Of a stretch of DNA of 27,106 nt, positions 6,868 to 14,045 are shown one piece after another. The stretch is from a virus. Location: IMG/VR virus record IMGVR_UViG_3300044675_003800, positions 1-27,106 of that record. The stretch is one strand, 5' to 3'. The notes under the pieces were generated by a model, which did no database searches, was not told the DNA's origin, and worked only from the letters and a program-made list of their open reading frames with translations. A program made the translations under genes and the position numbers. Within the stretch, counting starts at the first letter, position 1. Every line of letters starts with the position of its first letter.

Positions 6868-9271
6868 AGTTGCAATACCACACTCCGCCCACATAGGTGG
6901 CCAACACAATTTGTCCTTGTTGTGTTAATCCGGTGTTGCCCACTACAGTTGCTGGACTTTGGGCAGTGACTGTGTCGTTGGGAGAACCTAAGTGTACTGT
7001 GTCGGCGATTTGATATTGTCTTCCGTTGTAGGCACCATTGGCTGCATTGGGCAAGGTAACAGTTAAATTTTTAGCAGTAAGACCAATCCAGTAATCCGTT
7101 GTGGTGGCTGTGGTATTGGCTGCTGACAGCCTGGTGTTCACTGCCCAGGCATTGACATTGATAGCACCATATTGATCACGTACCACAATGGTGTTGGCTG
7201 TGTTGGCCGTGGTGGCATCTGTTATGATGTTGGCTGTGTTACCTGTGGTGGTTGCTGCAATATGAACTGTGCTACTCAGTGCAGTAGGGGTGATTGTGGT
7301 GATCACGCCTGTGAGTTGACTGCCGTTGCCCAGGAAGTAGTTGCCAGTGACATTGCCTGTGGTGCTGATGCCTGCGTTGATCACAGTGTTGCCACCAGAG
7401 AATATGCCGTAGGCACCAACTACATTTCCAGCGGTACTGACATTGCCAGTGGTAACAATATTACCGTAGAATGTGCCATTGAAGTTGGTGGCGTTGACAT
7501 TGCCCACAACACTGAGCACATTGGCTGCGGCATTAAAAGTAAGAAAACCAATGTCAGAAACTTGCTTGCCTGACCCAACAATGGCAATGCGTCCTGGTGT
7601 GAGATTTTGCCCAATCAAGTTGCCACCAGTGACATTGCCGGCTGCACTGACTATACCCCCTATGGTGGCATTGGTGCTGATTATGTTGTTGCCAGTTATG
7701 TTGCCCACAACACTGGCACCAGTGCTGTTGATGGTCATGCGCACATTGCTGACATTGTCTGTGCCGTCAGTGAAGAACTTGATGACTCGGGCAGCAGTTT
7801 GTGTGCCTATCACAAGGTTGCCACCGTTGATGTACAAGTAGCCGTCATTGGCACCGGTCACAGCATAGTCCACGTTGGCATACACGTTGGAGTTGATGCC
7901 CATGTCAATGTAATACGTGCTGTCATCACCGTTGTTGGCCACTGCTACAATGTCTGATGACGCATTGGCAGTTTGACTGTGATTCTTCAGGACAATCTGG
8001 CTGTAGTTGTCCACACTGGTATCACCTTGCAATAATGCATTGGTAAAATCGTAATTGTTGTAGGCATTGCCTAAATTTATTCGGCCATTGGCTATGACAT
8101 CAGCAACATATATTGTGTCAGCGGTGATGCCAACTGAGTTGCCAACGTCCATTTGCCAGGTGTTGCTGGTGGTGTTGTACAGCATGCCAGCATACACGCC
8201 ATTGGCTATGTTACCAGTGACAATACCGCTGACGTCAATGCCAGCAAAGTTGGTGGCAGTGTTGGCCACGTACACAATCTTGCCCCCAACAACACTTGGA
8301 ATAACGTTTGACACGTTGCCCAAGATGGTAAGGTCATTCACTGTGAGTGAATACAACTGTACGTTGGCTGTGGTGTTGAAGTTTTGTGGCAAACTCAAGG
8401 TAAGCACATTGCCTACATTGGCCACATTGATCTGATTTGTGGTGCCGTTCACGCCCAGTACGCCTGTGCTGCCAATGGTGATGGCACCTGTGCTGCTACT
8501 TAGACTAATACCTGAGGCTGCTGTGAGACTGTTGACCACATTGCTGAGTTGAGCACCTGTGCCGTAGATGTTGCCGCCCACATAAAGATCTTTGGCAATG
8601 CCTCCACCGCCTGCTGTTTGCAAGGATCCTGATGTGACATTGGAACTGTTGTTGACGTTGGCAATGATTGTTTCAGCATTGCTGAATATTTGACCAGTAA
8701 TGGTTTCAATACGAAAGATTGGATCAGTGGTACCAAATGTGTTGATGGTAAAACCAGTGGTGCTGATCACAATGTTGGCTGCAAGGTTTTCAATAACCAC
8801 CGAGTTAGCAATATTGCCGCTTGCGTCAAGCACAGTGATACTCTGTGGGCCAAAGTATGCATCTTGCCAAGGCACAGTGGGCAGACCTAAACTGTAACCG
8901 CTGTTGGTGGGCAACAAGTTACCGGTGTGATAGATATTGCCTGTGCCAGTGTCTGCTATGAAATCTGTGACTATGGTATCACCAGTTTCGATGTTGCCCA
9001 CAGAACTCAATCCAGTGCTGGTGACCACTAGATTGGGTGTTCCGCCAAAGTTTGCACCATCAAGATTGAACTGTATGTTGTTGACTGATCCGCCGGGTAC
9101 ACCATTGCCTGAACCACCACCAGTGATTAAAACGCCGCCGGGAGTTGATCCGTCGCTGTAGTAAAAAGCATTGGTATCAGGATTCCACCAGATACGCTCT
9201 TGTTGCCCTACATAGGTAGCACCATTTGCGTTGTTGTCTCGGCTGGTAAAAAGATTTTGGAGGAAACTCAT
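6866..9271 (-). CDS. Repetitive tail fibre / receptor-binding-type structural protein
   Basis: An 801-aa protein rich in Gly, Asn, Thr, Val and Ile with very few charged residues, typical of beta-structured phage fibres. The N-terminus (MSFLQNLFTSRDNN, then ERIWWNPDTNAFYYSDG) probably anchors it to the virion. The centre and C-terminal half carry many copies of short motifs such as GNVTG, GNxxGxGSQL and TGNxxS. The end (TVTLPNAANGAYNGRQYQIAD) resembles the C-terminal domain of other phage fibre or collar proteins. There is no catalytic motif and no obvious intramolecular chaperone. It is followed immediately by the nuclease gene. The start has AAGGTGG 4 nt upstream. Host recognition is inferred from composition and family resemblance; a structural spacer is an alternative. 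Confidence 0.82.
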   Translation of the reverse strand: MSFLQNLFTSRDNNANGATYVGQQERIWWNPDTNAFYYSDGSTPGGVLITGGGSGNGVPGGSVNNIQFNLDGANFGGTPNLVVTSTGLSSVGNIETGDTIVTDFIADTGTGNIYHTGNLLPTNSGYSLGLPTVPWQDAYFGPQSITVLDASGNIANSVVIENLAANIVISTTGFTINTFGTTDPIFRIETITGQIFSNAETIIANVNNSSNVTSGSLQTAGGGGIAKDLYVGGNIYGTGAQLSNVVNSLTAASGISLSSSTGAITIGSTGVLGVNGTTNQINVANVGNVLTLSLPQNFNTTANVQLYSLTVNDLTILGNVSNVIPSVVGGKIVYVANTATNFAGIDVSGIVTGNIANGVYAGMLYNTTSNTWQMDVGNSVGITADTIYVADVIANGRINLGNAYNNYDFTNALLQGDTSVDNYSQIVLKNHSQTANASSDIVAVANNGDDSTYYIDMGINSNVYANVDYAVTGANDGYLYINGGNLVIGTQTAARVIKFFTDGTDNVSNVRMTINSTGASVVGNITGNNIISTNATIGGIVSAAGNVTGGNLIGQNLTPGRIAIVGSGKQVSDIGFLTFNAAANVLSVVGNVNATNFNGTFYGNIVTTGNVSTAGNVVGAYGIFSGGNTVINAGISTTGNVTGNYFLGNGSQLTGVITTITPTALSSTVHIAATTTGNTANIITDATTANTANTIVVRDQYGAINVNAWAVNTRLSAANTTATTTDYWIGLTAKNLTVTLPNAANGAYNGRQYQIADTVHLGSPNDTVTAQSPATVVGNTGLTQQGQIVLATYVGGVWYCN
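7290..7715 (-). repeat. Degenerate GNVTG / GNGSQL repeats in the tail fibre gene
   Basis: The translated segment repeatedly shows GNITGN, AAGNVTGGNLIG, VGNVNATNFNG, TTGNVSTAGN, STTGNVTGNYF and GNGSQLTGV. At DNA level the plus strand shows recurrent acattgcc and ttgcc(a/c) blocks. These are short imperfect repeats of the beta-fibre type, likely recombination-prone. Confidence 0.7.
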
Positions 9272-9280
9272 AGCACCACC

Positions 9281-9619
9281 TTATTCTAGTGGCTCGTCGT
9301 TGCTGAGTTCGTGTGTGATCAATGCATTGACGCCAGCGGCCTTTTTCATGCGTTCCAAAGCGTCAGTTTCTTCTGGTTCCATGGGAGTCACACGATAGTT
9401 GCTGGCTTCTGGATTGTTGGCCAATTCGTCAACGTTTTCATCAAATTCGTTTTCAACGCCCACTGCTTTTTTCAACAGTTCGTATTTGCCTTGTAATGGC
9501 GGCAAAAATACATCAGTGGGCACTGGAATCAAGCCTGATGTATGCGGTGCATGATCCACAGGTTGTGACTTTGCGTCGATCATGTCAGCCATTTGGCGAA
9601 GTATTTCTGCGGCTCTCAT
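9281..9619 (-). CDS. Small phage protein with MRAxEIL N-terminus, unknown function
   Basis: A 112-aa acidic protein beginning MRAAEILRQMADMIDA, the same MRAxE opening as its two upstream neighbours, and ending HELSNDEPLE. It has two short matching helices, ELLKKAVGV (around 48-56) and RMKKAAGV, that resemble the REMAGI motifs of the 815-aa protein at 10960-13407. It is hydrophilic, with no membrane segment. The start has AAGGAA about 6 nt upstream and a CTAAATA late element 21 nt upstream. It resembles unannotated proteins I recall from uncultured aquatic phages. I infer a minor head or internal virion protein from the company it keeps. Confidence 0.75.
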   Translation of the reverse strand: MRAAEILRQMADMIDAKSQPVDHAPHTSGLIPVPTDVFLPPLQGKYELLKKAVGVENEFDENVDELANNPEASNYRVTPMEPEETDALERMKKAAGVNALITHELSNDEPLE

Positions 9620-9640
9620 TGAAGTTCCTTGTTCTAGTAT

Positions 9641-9647
9641 TATTTAG
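9641..9647 (-). promoter_or_regulatory. T4-type late promoter element CTAAATA
   Basis: CTAAATA on the minus strand in the intergenic gap, 21 nt before the ATG at 9619, leaving room for a leader with AAGGAA as ribosome binding site. Confidence 0.5.
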
Positions 9648-9679
9648 CAGAAAAAGGACTAATGCTAAAATGTGATGAT

Positions 9680-10066
9680 TTAACGTGGGTAGCCAGCAAA
9701 GGCCTTGACTGGACTTTGTTTCAACACAGACGCAGGTTCTACGCTGTTGGGTGTGCTGACCTGTACTTTTTTAGCGGGCAAGCCGGCCATTTTTAATGCT
9801 TGATCAATTATGGGTTCAACACTGGCATTGAACCCACCAATCACAGCGTCTTCACCAAATGCTGCTGCCGGACTCCAGTCGGGCATGAATGGTATTGGAT
9901 CTTTGACTCCAGCGTCACTTCTGGCACGAGCCATGGCCACACCCAGTCGATAGATCTGGTATGGATCGCTAGAGTTCACGCCAGGCAACACAAACACATG
10001 ATTCATGGGATCTGCTTGCTCTGGAGGCAGCGTTGTTTCTTCTTTGAGGAATTCGCGGGCTCTCAT
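9680..10066 (-). CDS. Small phage protein with capsid-targeting-like N-terminus and SPVKAFAGYPR tail
   Basis: A 128-aa protein of unknown function. The N-terminus MRAREFLKEE resembles the T4 capsid-targeting peptide (MKTYQEFIAEA), including an L-x-E triplet where the T4 prohead protease would cut (L7-K-E9). The C-terminus is SPVKAFAGYPR, identical over 11 residues to the end of the upstream neighbour. The middle (HVFVLPGVNSSDPYQIYRLG, then MARARSDAGVKDP) shows no recognised domain. The start overlaps the upstream stop by 4 nt (ATGA), so it is translationally coupled. A packaged internal head protein is my inference; direct evidence is limited to the termini. Confidence 0.78.
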   Translation of the reverse strand: MRAREFLKEETTLPPEQADPMNHVFVLPGVNSSDPYQIYRLGVAMARARSDAGVKDPIPFMPDWSPAAAFGEDAVIGGFNASVEPIIDQALKMAGLPAKKVQVSTPNSVEPASVLKQSPVKAFAGYPR

Positions 10067-10434
10067 CTGGGATACCCCGCAAAGGCTTTGACTGGGCTTG
10101 TGACATGAACAGCAGGATGTTCTTGACTGCGTAGGTCACCTTTGTTTAAATCTTCATGATGACTGCCCACGGCCTTGTAGGCCATTTTCAACATGTCTTG
10201 TTCTTCAGGAGTGTAAGGTGCTGCAATGTTGTTGCGGCCTGCCCAACTCTCGCCATCAAGTTCAGGCACAAATGAGCCATCAGTTGACGCCACAGCCATC
10301 ATGATACGGTTGAGTTCGTACACCCGGTCAGCAAACTGTGCATCACGAAATTTGTTCAAGCCCACTGTGGCTTGATTCTGTCGTTTGCTCATTTTACCAA
10401 CCTTGTCTTCAGTGACGAACTCAGTTGCTCTCAT
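10063..10434 (-). CDS. Small phage protein with capsid-targeting-like N-terminus and SPVKAFAGYPR tail
   Basis: A 123-aa protein of unknown function. The N-terminus MRATEFVTED parallels its downstream neighbour (MRAREFLKEE) and the T4 capsid-targeting peptide, with V-T-E at residues 7-9 as a possible prohead-protease site. The C-terminus SPVKAFAGYPR is the same 11 residues as in the neighbour, although the bodies between the two ends are unrelated. The middle is basic then acidic (KMSKRQNQATVGLNKFRD; YTPEEQDMLKMAYKAVG). The pair looks like different cargoes between the same two terminal tags. Confidence 0.78.
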   Translation of the reverse strand: MRATEFVTEDKVGKMSKRQNQATVGLNKFRDAQFADRVYELNRIMMAVASTDGSFVPELDGESWAGRNNIAAPYTPEEQDMLKMAYKAVGSHHEDLNKGDLRSQEHPAVHVTSPVKAFAGYPR

Positions 10435-10435
10435 G

Positions 10436-10783
10436 TTAGGTGGCTGGAGTTGCTATACCATTGCTGGCTGCTGTGGCACTTGAGGCTGTGCCCAGGGCAG
10501 TGGCAGTGAAGCCGCCAGCACCTGTGAGAATGTTCAAATAGTTGCCTGCACCCACGTAGTATTGGGCTACAGCGTTGCCTGGCACAGCAATAGCGTTGGC
10601 ATACAAATTGCCCACAGGAGTAGTCATTGTGGCGTTGGCCGTATTGCCATTAGTTTGTTTATAGGTCAATTGCACTGCACTGACTTGAAATGTCACATTG
10701 CTGAGTGTGGTAGCAAATTCTACTTTGTCCGTGGTCCAAAGAGTGTTGCCAATTGCATTTACAACTTGTGTTGTGGTAGCCAT
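10436..10783 (-). CDS. Small Ala/Thr/Asn-rich probable virion protein
   Basis: A 115-aa protein almost free of charged residues, rich in Ala, Thr, Val and Asn. It has a predicted beta-type body (VEFATTLSNVTFQVSAVQLT, then YYVGAGNYLNILTGAGG) and a low-complexity alanine/serine tail. This composition is typical of small virion surface or decoration proteins. I recognise no family. The start codon overlaps the stop of the upstream 57-aa gene by one nucleotide (TAATG), so the two are likely translated together. Confidence 0.72.
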   Translation of the reverse strand: MATTTQVVNAIGNTLWTTDKVEFATTLSNVTFQVSAVQLTYKQTNGNTANATMTTPVGNLYANAIAVPGNAVAQYYVGAGNYLNILTGAGGFTATALGTASSATAASNGIATPAT

Positions 10784-10956
10784 TATTTGTCACCTTGAGG
10801 TTTGGAGACTATGGGTTGAAATAGTTCTCGTGCTTGATACATAACACCTGGGATTTCCACAGGTGTTTGTTTCACGGCTGGGATAGCGGGCGGTACATAA
10901 TTGTTGGCGTTACGCTGTGCAATTTCTGCTGCCACTTCACTGTATGGTCTCATCAT
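10783..10956 (-). CDS. 57-aa small protein, unknown function
   Basis: A short frame encoding MMRPYSEVAAEIAQRNANNY and ending VSKPQGDK. It fills the gap between the 815-aa gene (stop at 10960) and the 115-aa gene. A ribosome site (AAGGGG) lies 6 nt before the first of two tandem ATGs, and the stop overlaps the next start as TAATG. The opening MRPYSEVAAEI is loosely like the MRAxEF leaders of its neighbours. It is proline-rich in the middle (VPPAIPAVKQTPVEIPG) and without membrane segments. The tight spacing on both sides and the ribosome site are the evidence that it is real. Confidence 0.7.
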   Translation of the reverse strand: MMRPYSEVAAEIAQRNANNYVPPAIPAVKQTPVEIPGVMYQARELFQPIVSKPQGDK

Positions 10957-10959
10957 GAT

Positions 10960-13407
10960 TTACCCCTTGTATGCTTTCCATTGGTTGGTGAGAGCAAAAA
11001 TGCTTTCATCAATGTCTTTTTTCTTGATTGCATTTGTTCCAGGAATCTTGTCACCAATTTTTACATCATCGTCTTCGAGTCCTTTGGTGAACAAGTTGCC
11101 TTCTTCAGTTTTTTCTTCGTCAACTGCTTTTTTGGCTTCTCGAATGCCAGCCATTTCTCGCATGCGTTGAATGCTGTCTTTGCTAAATTCAGCATTGGCT
11201 GAATCAGAATTCATGTCAGAGATGTCTGGACTCATACCTGATTTCAATGCAGAATTGACTTCGTCGTTTGACATAGCAGCAATGTCAGGACTCATGCCCA
11301 ATTTTAATGCAGCATTGACTTCGTCCTTTGACATAGAAGCAATTTTAGAAGATGTTGGGCCTAGAGGGTTACGAATTTTGATGCCGGCCATTTCTCTAAT
11401 TCTTTGCAGGTCATCATCATTGTGTGGTCGAGTAGCCACAACAGGCACAGTGGATTGTCCGTTGCCGGCAACGTCTGCTTTGGGCTTGTTTAGACCGCCA
11501 GCATATTGCAATGCATCGCTAGAAGTTTCTGTGTTGGTAGGCCAGTCAGGAGCATTTTCGTCCACTGCTTCTTGTACATCGCCACAACCACAATCTGGCA
11601 TTCCGCATGTTGAGCATGATTCATCACTTTGCAGTTCACGTCCCTGACCGCCCAGGCCTGCTGACTTCAGCATCATGGCCAATTTCATTGCGTCATCATC
11701 AGTGGCTGTGACTGTGAGGCTTTTGTTGCCTTCTGTTGAGTCGCTCATGTTGATACTCATTGACTCAGCAATCATTTGTTCTAGTTCACGATTCATTGAG
11801 TCGTAAATGCCTTTACCGAAACTCATGCCGCTGCTGGATTTGGCTGGACTGGTATCCTTGTTGGACACGGATGCTGTGTCTGTGTCATCGTCCATTTGTT
11901 TTTCTGGTTTGCCTGGTTTGACAGACATTTTACCGTTGCCAATGGTTGCACTGACTCTTCCAGTACTGGAAGTGGTCAAAGTCTTCCCAGGACCAGTACG
12001 TGTGGTAGTGATTCTGCCTTCTTCAGAAGTCTCATCAACTTCTTCTTTGTTTTTAGAAACTTTTTTAGGCAGGCCTTTGGTACTACCCTTGGCAAATTTA
12101 TTCAATTCTTTGGGTTGCATTTTGGCCATTTCTGCACTGGCAGAACCTGGTTTGGCTTTGGCTGTGCCTTTTTGTACACCACGTGCAATACGAGCAGCAA
12201 CGGCTTGATTCTTGCTCTTTGGTTCTTCAGCAATTGCTTCGTCGTCGTCGGCTTGATTCTGCATGTATTCGTCCACAGAGATCATCATGCCTTCAATCTT
12301 GGCCAGTTTGCTTTGTACCCATTCTGGCAAATTATCGTCGTCGCCTAGAACTTTGCTCAAGGCCTGTGCATGACGCACAATGGTCTTGATGTCGTTTTTG
12401 GCCATGTCGCCTTCTTGATCGTATTCACCTTGATCACGAATGTCTACTTCGCCTTCCTTGGTCATCAACTTAGACTTGCCACTAGGTCCTTTGGCACCAA
12501 TAGCACCCTTTGTGCCTTTGGGTCTGCCACGTCCACGTGGTCCTGCTTGTGTGTCAGCATCATCATCTGCACCCACTGAATTACCTTGGTCGTCCACTCT
12601 GCGTGTGACCATGCGGCCTGTAGCAGTGTGCTTGATATCGTGTTTGTGACCACGTTCTACTGAACCAACTTTGGGTTTGGCAGCTCTTGGTGTGCTCATG
12701 TCAAACGCAGTGCCTTTGGAACGTTCTTCGTCCATTTCAGGCTTGGCACCTTTACGTAACATGGCAAAATCGTTGGCATCTAGTTTGCCATTCTTGTTCA
12801 TGTCAATTTTCTTTTGTTTGGGGCTCAATGCATTACGCATGGCTTCAGCAGCCACATCGCCCAGCATTTCGTCAACTTCTTTTTTGGCACCGGCAATCTT
12901 GTCGGCAAAGGTGATTTTGTTTGCAGGAGGTGCCAATTTGGCAAATGACTTTTGTTTAGGCGTCATGCCAGCTTCTTTCACACCTTCAGGATCCATTGGT
13001 ACAGGTACTCCTTTTTCACCTGGCTTGGGTGGATCAGCAGTCCATACACCACCTTTGATGGTGCCCATAAATTCTCCTTTGGGAGCTGGACGAGTACCGC
13101 GAGTCATTCCTTTTTCTTTTTGTTGTGGTCGTTTTGGTTCAATTTCTAAATCTTTATAGACACCACCTTGATTGTACATGTCTTCATCCACTTGGTCGTT
13201 GTCATACTTGTCATATTTTTTTCTAACAGGATCAAGGGCTTTGCCTTCGCGACCGGCCTTGGCCAATGCTTGCATGCCTTGTTTGCCGTACTTTTCATAG
13301 CCTTTGGCAGCACGACTCATGTCACGCTCATTCAATTGCTGGTGTGTGACTTCAGGTGTGGCACGAATGCTGTCTAGTTTTTTGTTTAAATCGTAAAAGA
13401 AACTCAT
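10960..13407 (-). CDS. 815-aa multi-motif charged protein (AT-hook, EF-hand-like loop, Cys-rich knuckle)
   Basis: A long, mostly hydrophilic protein of unknown function starting MSFFYDLNKKLDSIRATPE. In order: basic region 30-70; EF-hand-like loop DMNKNGKLDAND (202-213); AT-hook-like PRGRGRPKGTK (290-300); a conserved-looking helical block (338-385) around LPEWVQSKLAKIEG; basic linkers 400-455; a Cys-rich knuckle CSTCGMPDCGC (598-608); and APDWPTNTETSSDALQYAGG (619-638). RIREMAGI (669-676) and RMREMAGI (748-755) flank two 20-residue repeats (690-729). The C-terminus NQWKAYKG slightly resembles the KAFAGYPR tails of neighbouring proteins. The DNA-binding motif, charge and position among capsid-targeting-like genes suggest a prohead core or DNA-associated internal protein. 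This is inference. The ribosome site AGAGGA lies within the end of the upstream gene. Confidence 0.85.
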   Translation of the reverse strand: MSFFYDLNKKLDSIRATPEVTHQQLNERDMSRAAKGYEKYGKQGMQALAKAGREGKALDPVRKKYDKYDNDQVDEDMYNQGGVYKDLEIEPKRPQQKEKGMTRGTRPAPKGEFMGTIKGGVWTADPPKPGEKGVPVPMDPEGVKEAGMTPKQKSFAKLAPPANKITFADKIAGAKKEVDEMLGDVAAEAMRNALSPKQKKIDMNKNGKLDANDFAMLRKGAKPEMDEERSKGTAFDMSTPRAAKPKVGSVERGHKHDIKHTATGRMVTRRVDDQGNSVGADDDADTQAGPRGRGRPKGTKGAIGAKGPSGKSKLMTKEGEVDIRDQGEYDQEGDMAKNDIKTIVRHAQALSKVLGDDDNLPEWVQSKLAKIEGMMISVDEYMQNQADDDEAIAEEPKSKNQAVAARIARGVQKGTAKAKPGSASAEMAKMQPKELNKFAKGSTKGLPKKVSKNKEEVDETSEEGRITTTRTGPGKTLTTSSTGRVSATIGNGKMSVKPGKPEKQMDDDTDTASVSNKDTSPAKSSSGMSFGKGIYDSMNRELEQMIAESMSINMSDSTEGNKSLTVTATDDDAMKLAMMLKSAGLGGQGRELQSDESCSTCGMPDCGCGDVQEAVDENAPDWPTNTETSSDALQYAGGLNKPKADVAGNGQSTVPVVATRPHNDDDLQRIREMAGIKIRNPLGPTSSKIASMSKDEVNAALKLGMSPDIAAMSNDEVNSALKSGMSPDISDMNSDSANAEFSKDSIQRMREMAGIREAKKAVDEEKTEEGNLFTKGLEDDDVKIGDKIPGTNAIKKKDIDESIFALTNQWKAYKG
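11221..11340 (-). repeat. Tandem 60-bp coding repeat (two 20-residue units)
   Basis: Residues 690-709 (ASMSKDEVNAALKLGMSPDI) and 710-729 (AAMSNDEVNSALKSGMSPDI) are tandem copies differing at four positions. A third, decayed unit (SDMNSDSANAEFSKD) follows. The DNA copies are clearly similar, suggesting recent slippage or duplication within the 815-aa gene. Confidence 0.85.
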
Positions 13408-13411
13408 TGTA

Positions 13412-14020
13412 TTATCCTCTTGGGTTGGCGCCAGTTGCTGGCTTGGGTGGACGAGTGATCTTGGTCATTGGGCTTTGTGTGCCTTGAGCAATTTCATTTG
13501 TGGTTTTAGCAGGTGGTGTCTTGCCACCAGCAATGGTGAAGTCACTGCGATATGCATTTTTCAACACAGCATGGTCATAAGGACCAGTTGCGTAGTCTTT
13601 CTTCAATGCACGTTGTTCGGCATCAGGGGCAGGATAATCTGTGTCATCCAACAGGTCTTTGTTTTGATCGTCAATCTTTTCGTACTCATCTACCAGGCCA
13701 TCCACGTATGGTGTGGTCTGCATGATGATGTGATTGGGGTCCATGCCCAGCAACTGTGCCAGTTGTTTGATCTGTGGCTCAATGGCTGGATACTTGAAAC
13801 TCACATCAAACATTGTTACTGAATCGTTTTTGTTGTTGGGAAAGTCAGTGGGAATGATCTGTATAGGCGTGGTCCGGGGATCACTCATTTTAACAGGATC
13901 AAATTGATCCAACTTTTTCTTCAACTGCGATACCAAATCACCAGGCGGTTTGCCCAGCATTTTGATACGATAGTTGTAGGTACGTTCGCTTTCGGCGAGG
14001 TAATGGGCAAAATTTTTCAT
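13412..14020 (-). CDS. 202-aa phage protein with capsid-targeting-like N-terminus, unknown function
   Basis: The protein begins MKNFAHYLAESE, a close match in layout to the T4 capsid-targeting peptide MKTYQEFIAEA, with L-A-E at residues 8-10 exactly where T4 prohead protease cuts its internal proteins. The body appears folded (YRIKMLGKPPGDLVSQLKKK; TMFDVSFKYPAIEPQIKQLA; LDDTDYPAPDAEQRALKKDY), and the C-terminus is proline-rich and disordered-looking (TKITRPPKPATGANPRG). ATG 14020 is chosen because AGGAA lies 7 nt upstream; an earlier in-frame ATG (14038) would swallow that site. A late element AATAAATA precedes it. I recall similar unannotated proteins in uncultured aquatic phages. A head-internal or head-associated role is inferred. 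Confidence 0.8.
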   Translation of the reverse strand: MKNFAHYLAESERTYNYRIKMLGKPPGDLVSQLKKKLDQFDPVKMSDPRTTPIQIIPTDFPNNKNDSVTMFDVSFKYPAIEPQIKQLAQLLGMDPNHIIMQTTPYVDGLVDEYEKIDDQNKDLLDDTDYPAPDAEQRALKKDYATGPYDHAVLKNAYRSDFTIAGGKTPPAKTTNEIAQGTQSPMTKITRPPKPATGANPRG

Positions 14021-14037
14021 ATCAGGTTCCTGTAACA

Positions 14038-14045
14038 TATTTATT
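14038..14045 (-). promoter_or_regulatory. T4-type late promoter element AATAAATA
   Basis: AATAAATA on the minus strand, 17 nt before the ATG at 14020, overlapping the gp16 stop codon; AGGAA lies between it and the start. Confidence 0.5.

Noticed and set aside
6854-6881. Upstream start for the nuclease
   Set aside because: It would place nine residues before the MKK of a clear signal peptide and overlap the end of the fibre gene.
7290-7715. CRISPR-like or regulatory repeat array in the fibre region
   Set aside because: The repeats are short, imperfect and in frame, and encode GNVTG-type fibre motifs.
11896-12348. Long antisense open frames across the 815-aa gene (also at 2209-2703 across terL and 19463-19924 across the sheath)
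   Set aside because: Cys/Phe-rich or Ser/Leu-rich translations without ribosome sites, mirroring the codon use of the real gene on the other strand.
14020-14038. Upstream ATG for the 202-aa protein
   Set aside because: It would put the AGGAA ribosome site inside the coding region, and the capsid-targeting-like leader begins exactly at 14020.
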